DNA of 6,902 nt from contig JAITUO010000091.1 of NCBI GenBank assembly GCA_031286245.1, forward strand, positions 1-6,902, read 5' to 3'. Positions 6,595 through 6,902 of this stretch are shown in pieces. Position 1 is the first letter of the stretch. Each line of letters begins with the position of its first letter. Under the pieces are notes generated by a model that made no database searches, was not told where the DNA came from, and saw nothing but the letters and a program-made list of their open reading frames with translations. This stretch comes from Coriobacteriales bacterium (lineage in GTDB: Bacteria; Actinomycetota; Coriobacteriia; Coriobacteriales; UBA8131). The translations under genes were made by a program, and so were the position numbers.

Positions 6595-6650
6595 ATAAGA
6601 CCTCATGTATAAATTGTCGTTGCTCGTAACCTAGTTGGTCTTATTTCGGA
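6595..6650 (+). terminator. Weak candidate terminator after the DHHW gene
   Basis: ATAAGACC (6595-6602) and GGTCTTAT (6637-6644) form an 8-bp stem, but with a 34-base loop; TTCGGA follows instead of a T run. A second overlapping pair, GTTAC near 6580 with GTAAC at 6626-6630, is an alternative fold. This is the only stem near the operon end, so the true terminator may be here, at the large inverted repeat downstream, or absent. Confidence 0.3.
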
Positions 6651-6688
6651 TCGAGAATCACTCCACTTGACGATGTGCCATCCAAGCT

Positions 6689-6739
6689 GGCAATCAAGCG
6701 GCAAACAAGCGGTAATCAAGCCAATTGTGCCAATTGTGC
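6689..6739. repeat. Short tandem repeats: 11 bp x3 then 9 bp x2
   Basis: Three 11-bp units with the pattern GG-C/T-AA-T/A-CAAGC (6689-6699, 6700-6710, 6711-6721) are followed directly by two identical CAATTGTGC units (6722-6739). They lie in the 6577-6800 stretch, where I find no credible gene. A frame ending at 6777 reads through them but has no start signal. Replication slippage could explain them. Confidence 0.75.
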
Positions 6740-6800
6740 CCCGATCTTCTCAGCCAAGCTTCGATATGGCTCTTTAAACAGCTAATTCTCAAAAAATGGC

Positions 6801-6902
6801 CCAAAAGTGGACTTGTGTAGTGGATAAACGCCTAAATACAATTGAATTCCATTATATTTAGGCGTTTACGCGGTAAAACCCACTACACAAGTCCACTTTT
6901 GG
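6801..6902. repeat. Long two-part inverted repeat at the window's right end
   Basis: The outer arms are a perfect 23-bp inverted repeat (6801-6823 with 6880-6902), reading CCAAAAGTGGACTTG inward from each end. The inner arms are a perfect 14-bp repeat (TAAACGCCTAAATA at 6825-6838 with its complement at 6855-6868). The inner loop is 16 bases. The arms are joined asymmetrically: one unpaired base on the left and 11 on the right (CGCGGTAAAAC). The right arm ends exactly at the window edge, so it may extend further. Candidates are a palindromic miniature mobile element, two facing insertion-sequence ends, or a large hairpin regulatory site. No transposase is in the window. Confidence 0.8.

Noticed and set aside
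6613..6777. Frame of about 54 codons with an internal ATG at 6673 across the short tandem repeats
   Set aside because: It has no ribosome binding site, no recognisable domain, and its middle is made of the microrepeats. It is most likely chance.

Overview
The window looks like a low-to-middle GC, Gram-positive (Bacillota, Clostridia-like) genome fragment. The evidence is a sortase-type C-terminal sorting signal on a surface protein, a lipobox lipoprotein of the DUF4358 type, a paired MBOAT/DHHW acylation module, AGGAGG-like ribosome binding sites and intrinsic terminators. No rRNA or other marker gene is present, so the placement is an inference from gene content. Both window ends fall in repeats: a glycine-rich tandem-repeat gene on the left and a long perfect inverted repeat on the right. 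The window may therefore be a whole contig broken at repeats.

Layout. 2-1393 (+): the 3' part of a glycine-rich repeat surface protein, cut off at the left edge and ending in a TPVTG sorting signal. 1450-1522: two back-to-back hairpins that close this gene and the convergent gene. 1558-2772 (-): an AAA ATPase with a central winged-helix-like region and a DUF4143 C-terminal region. 2773-3236: a 464-base gene-free stretch. It holds the ATPase promoter, an array of five 20-bp operator-like units built on the palindrome GTTCAGTTATAACTGAAC, an unassigned stretch ending in a strong orphan terminator, and the leader of the next operon. 3237-6576 (+): a probable three-gene operon of DUF4358 lipoprotein, MBOAT O-acyltransferase and DHHW protein. 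6577-6902: non-coding, with a weak hairpin, short tandem repeats and a 102-base inverted repeat at the very end.

How the genes fit together. The MBOAT membrane protein probably carries acyl (usually acetyl) groups across the membrane. The DHHW protein, an AlgJ/AlgX/PatB-like SGNH-type protein anchored by one membrane helix, probably places them on a cell-surface polysaccharide. The DUF4358 lipoprotein is the third, uncharacterised partner. The left-hand surface protein and the ATPase are separate transcription units. The most unusual signal is the phased palindrome array directly upstream of the ATPase gene. It overlaps that gene's -10 box and suggests autoregulation or dedicated regulation of a family whose DNA targets are poorly described.
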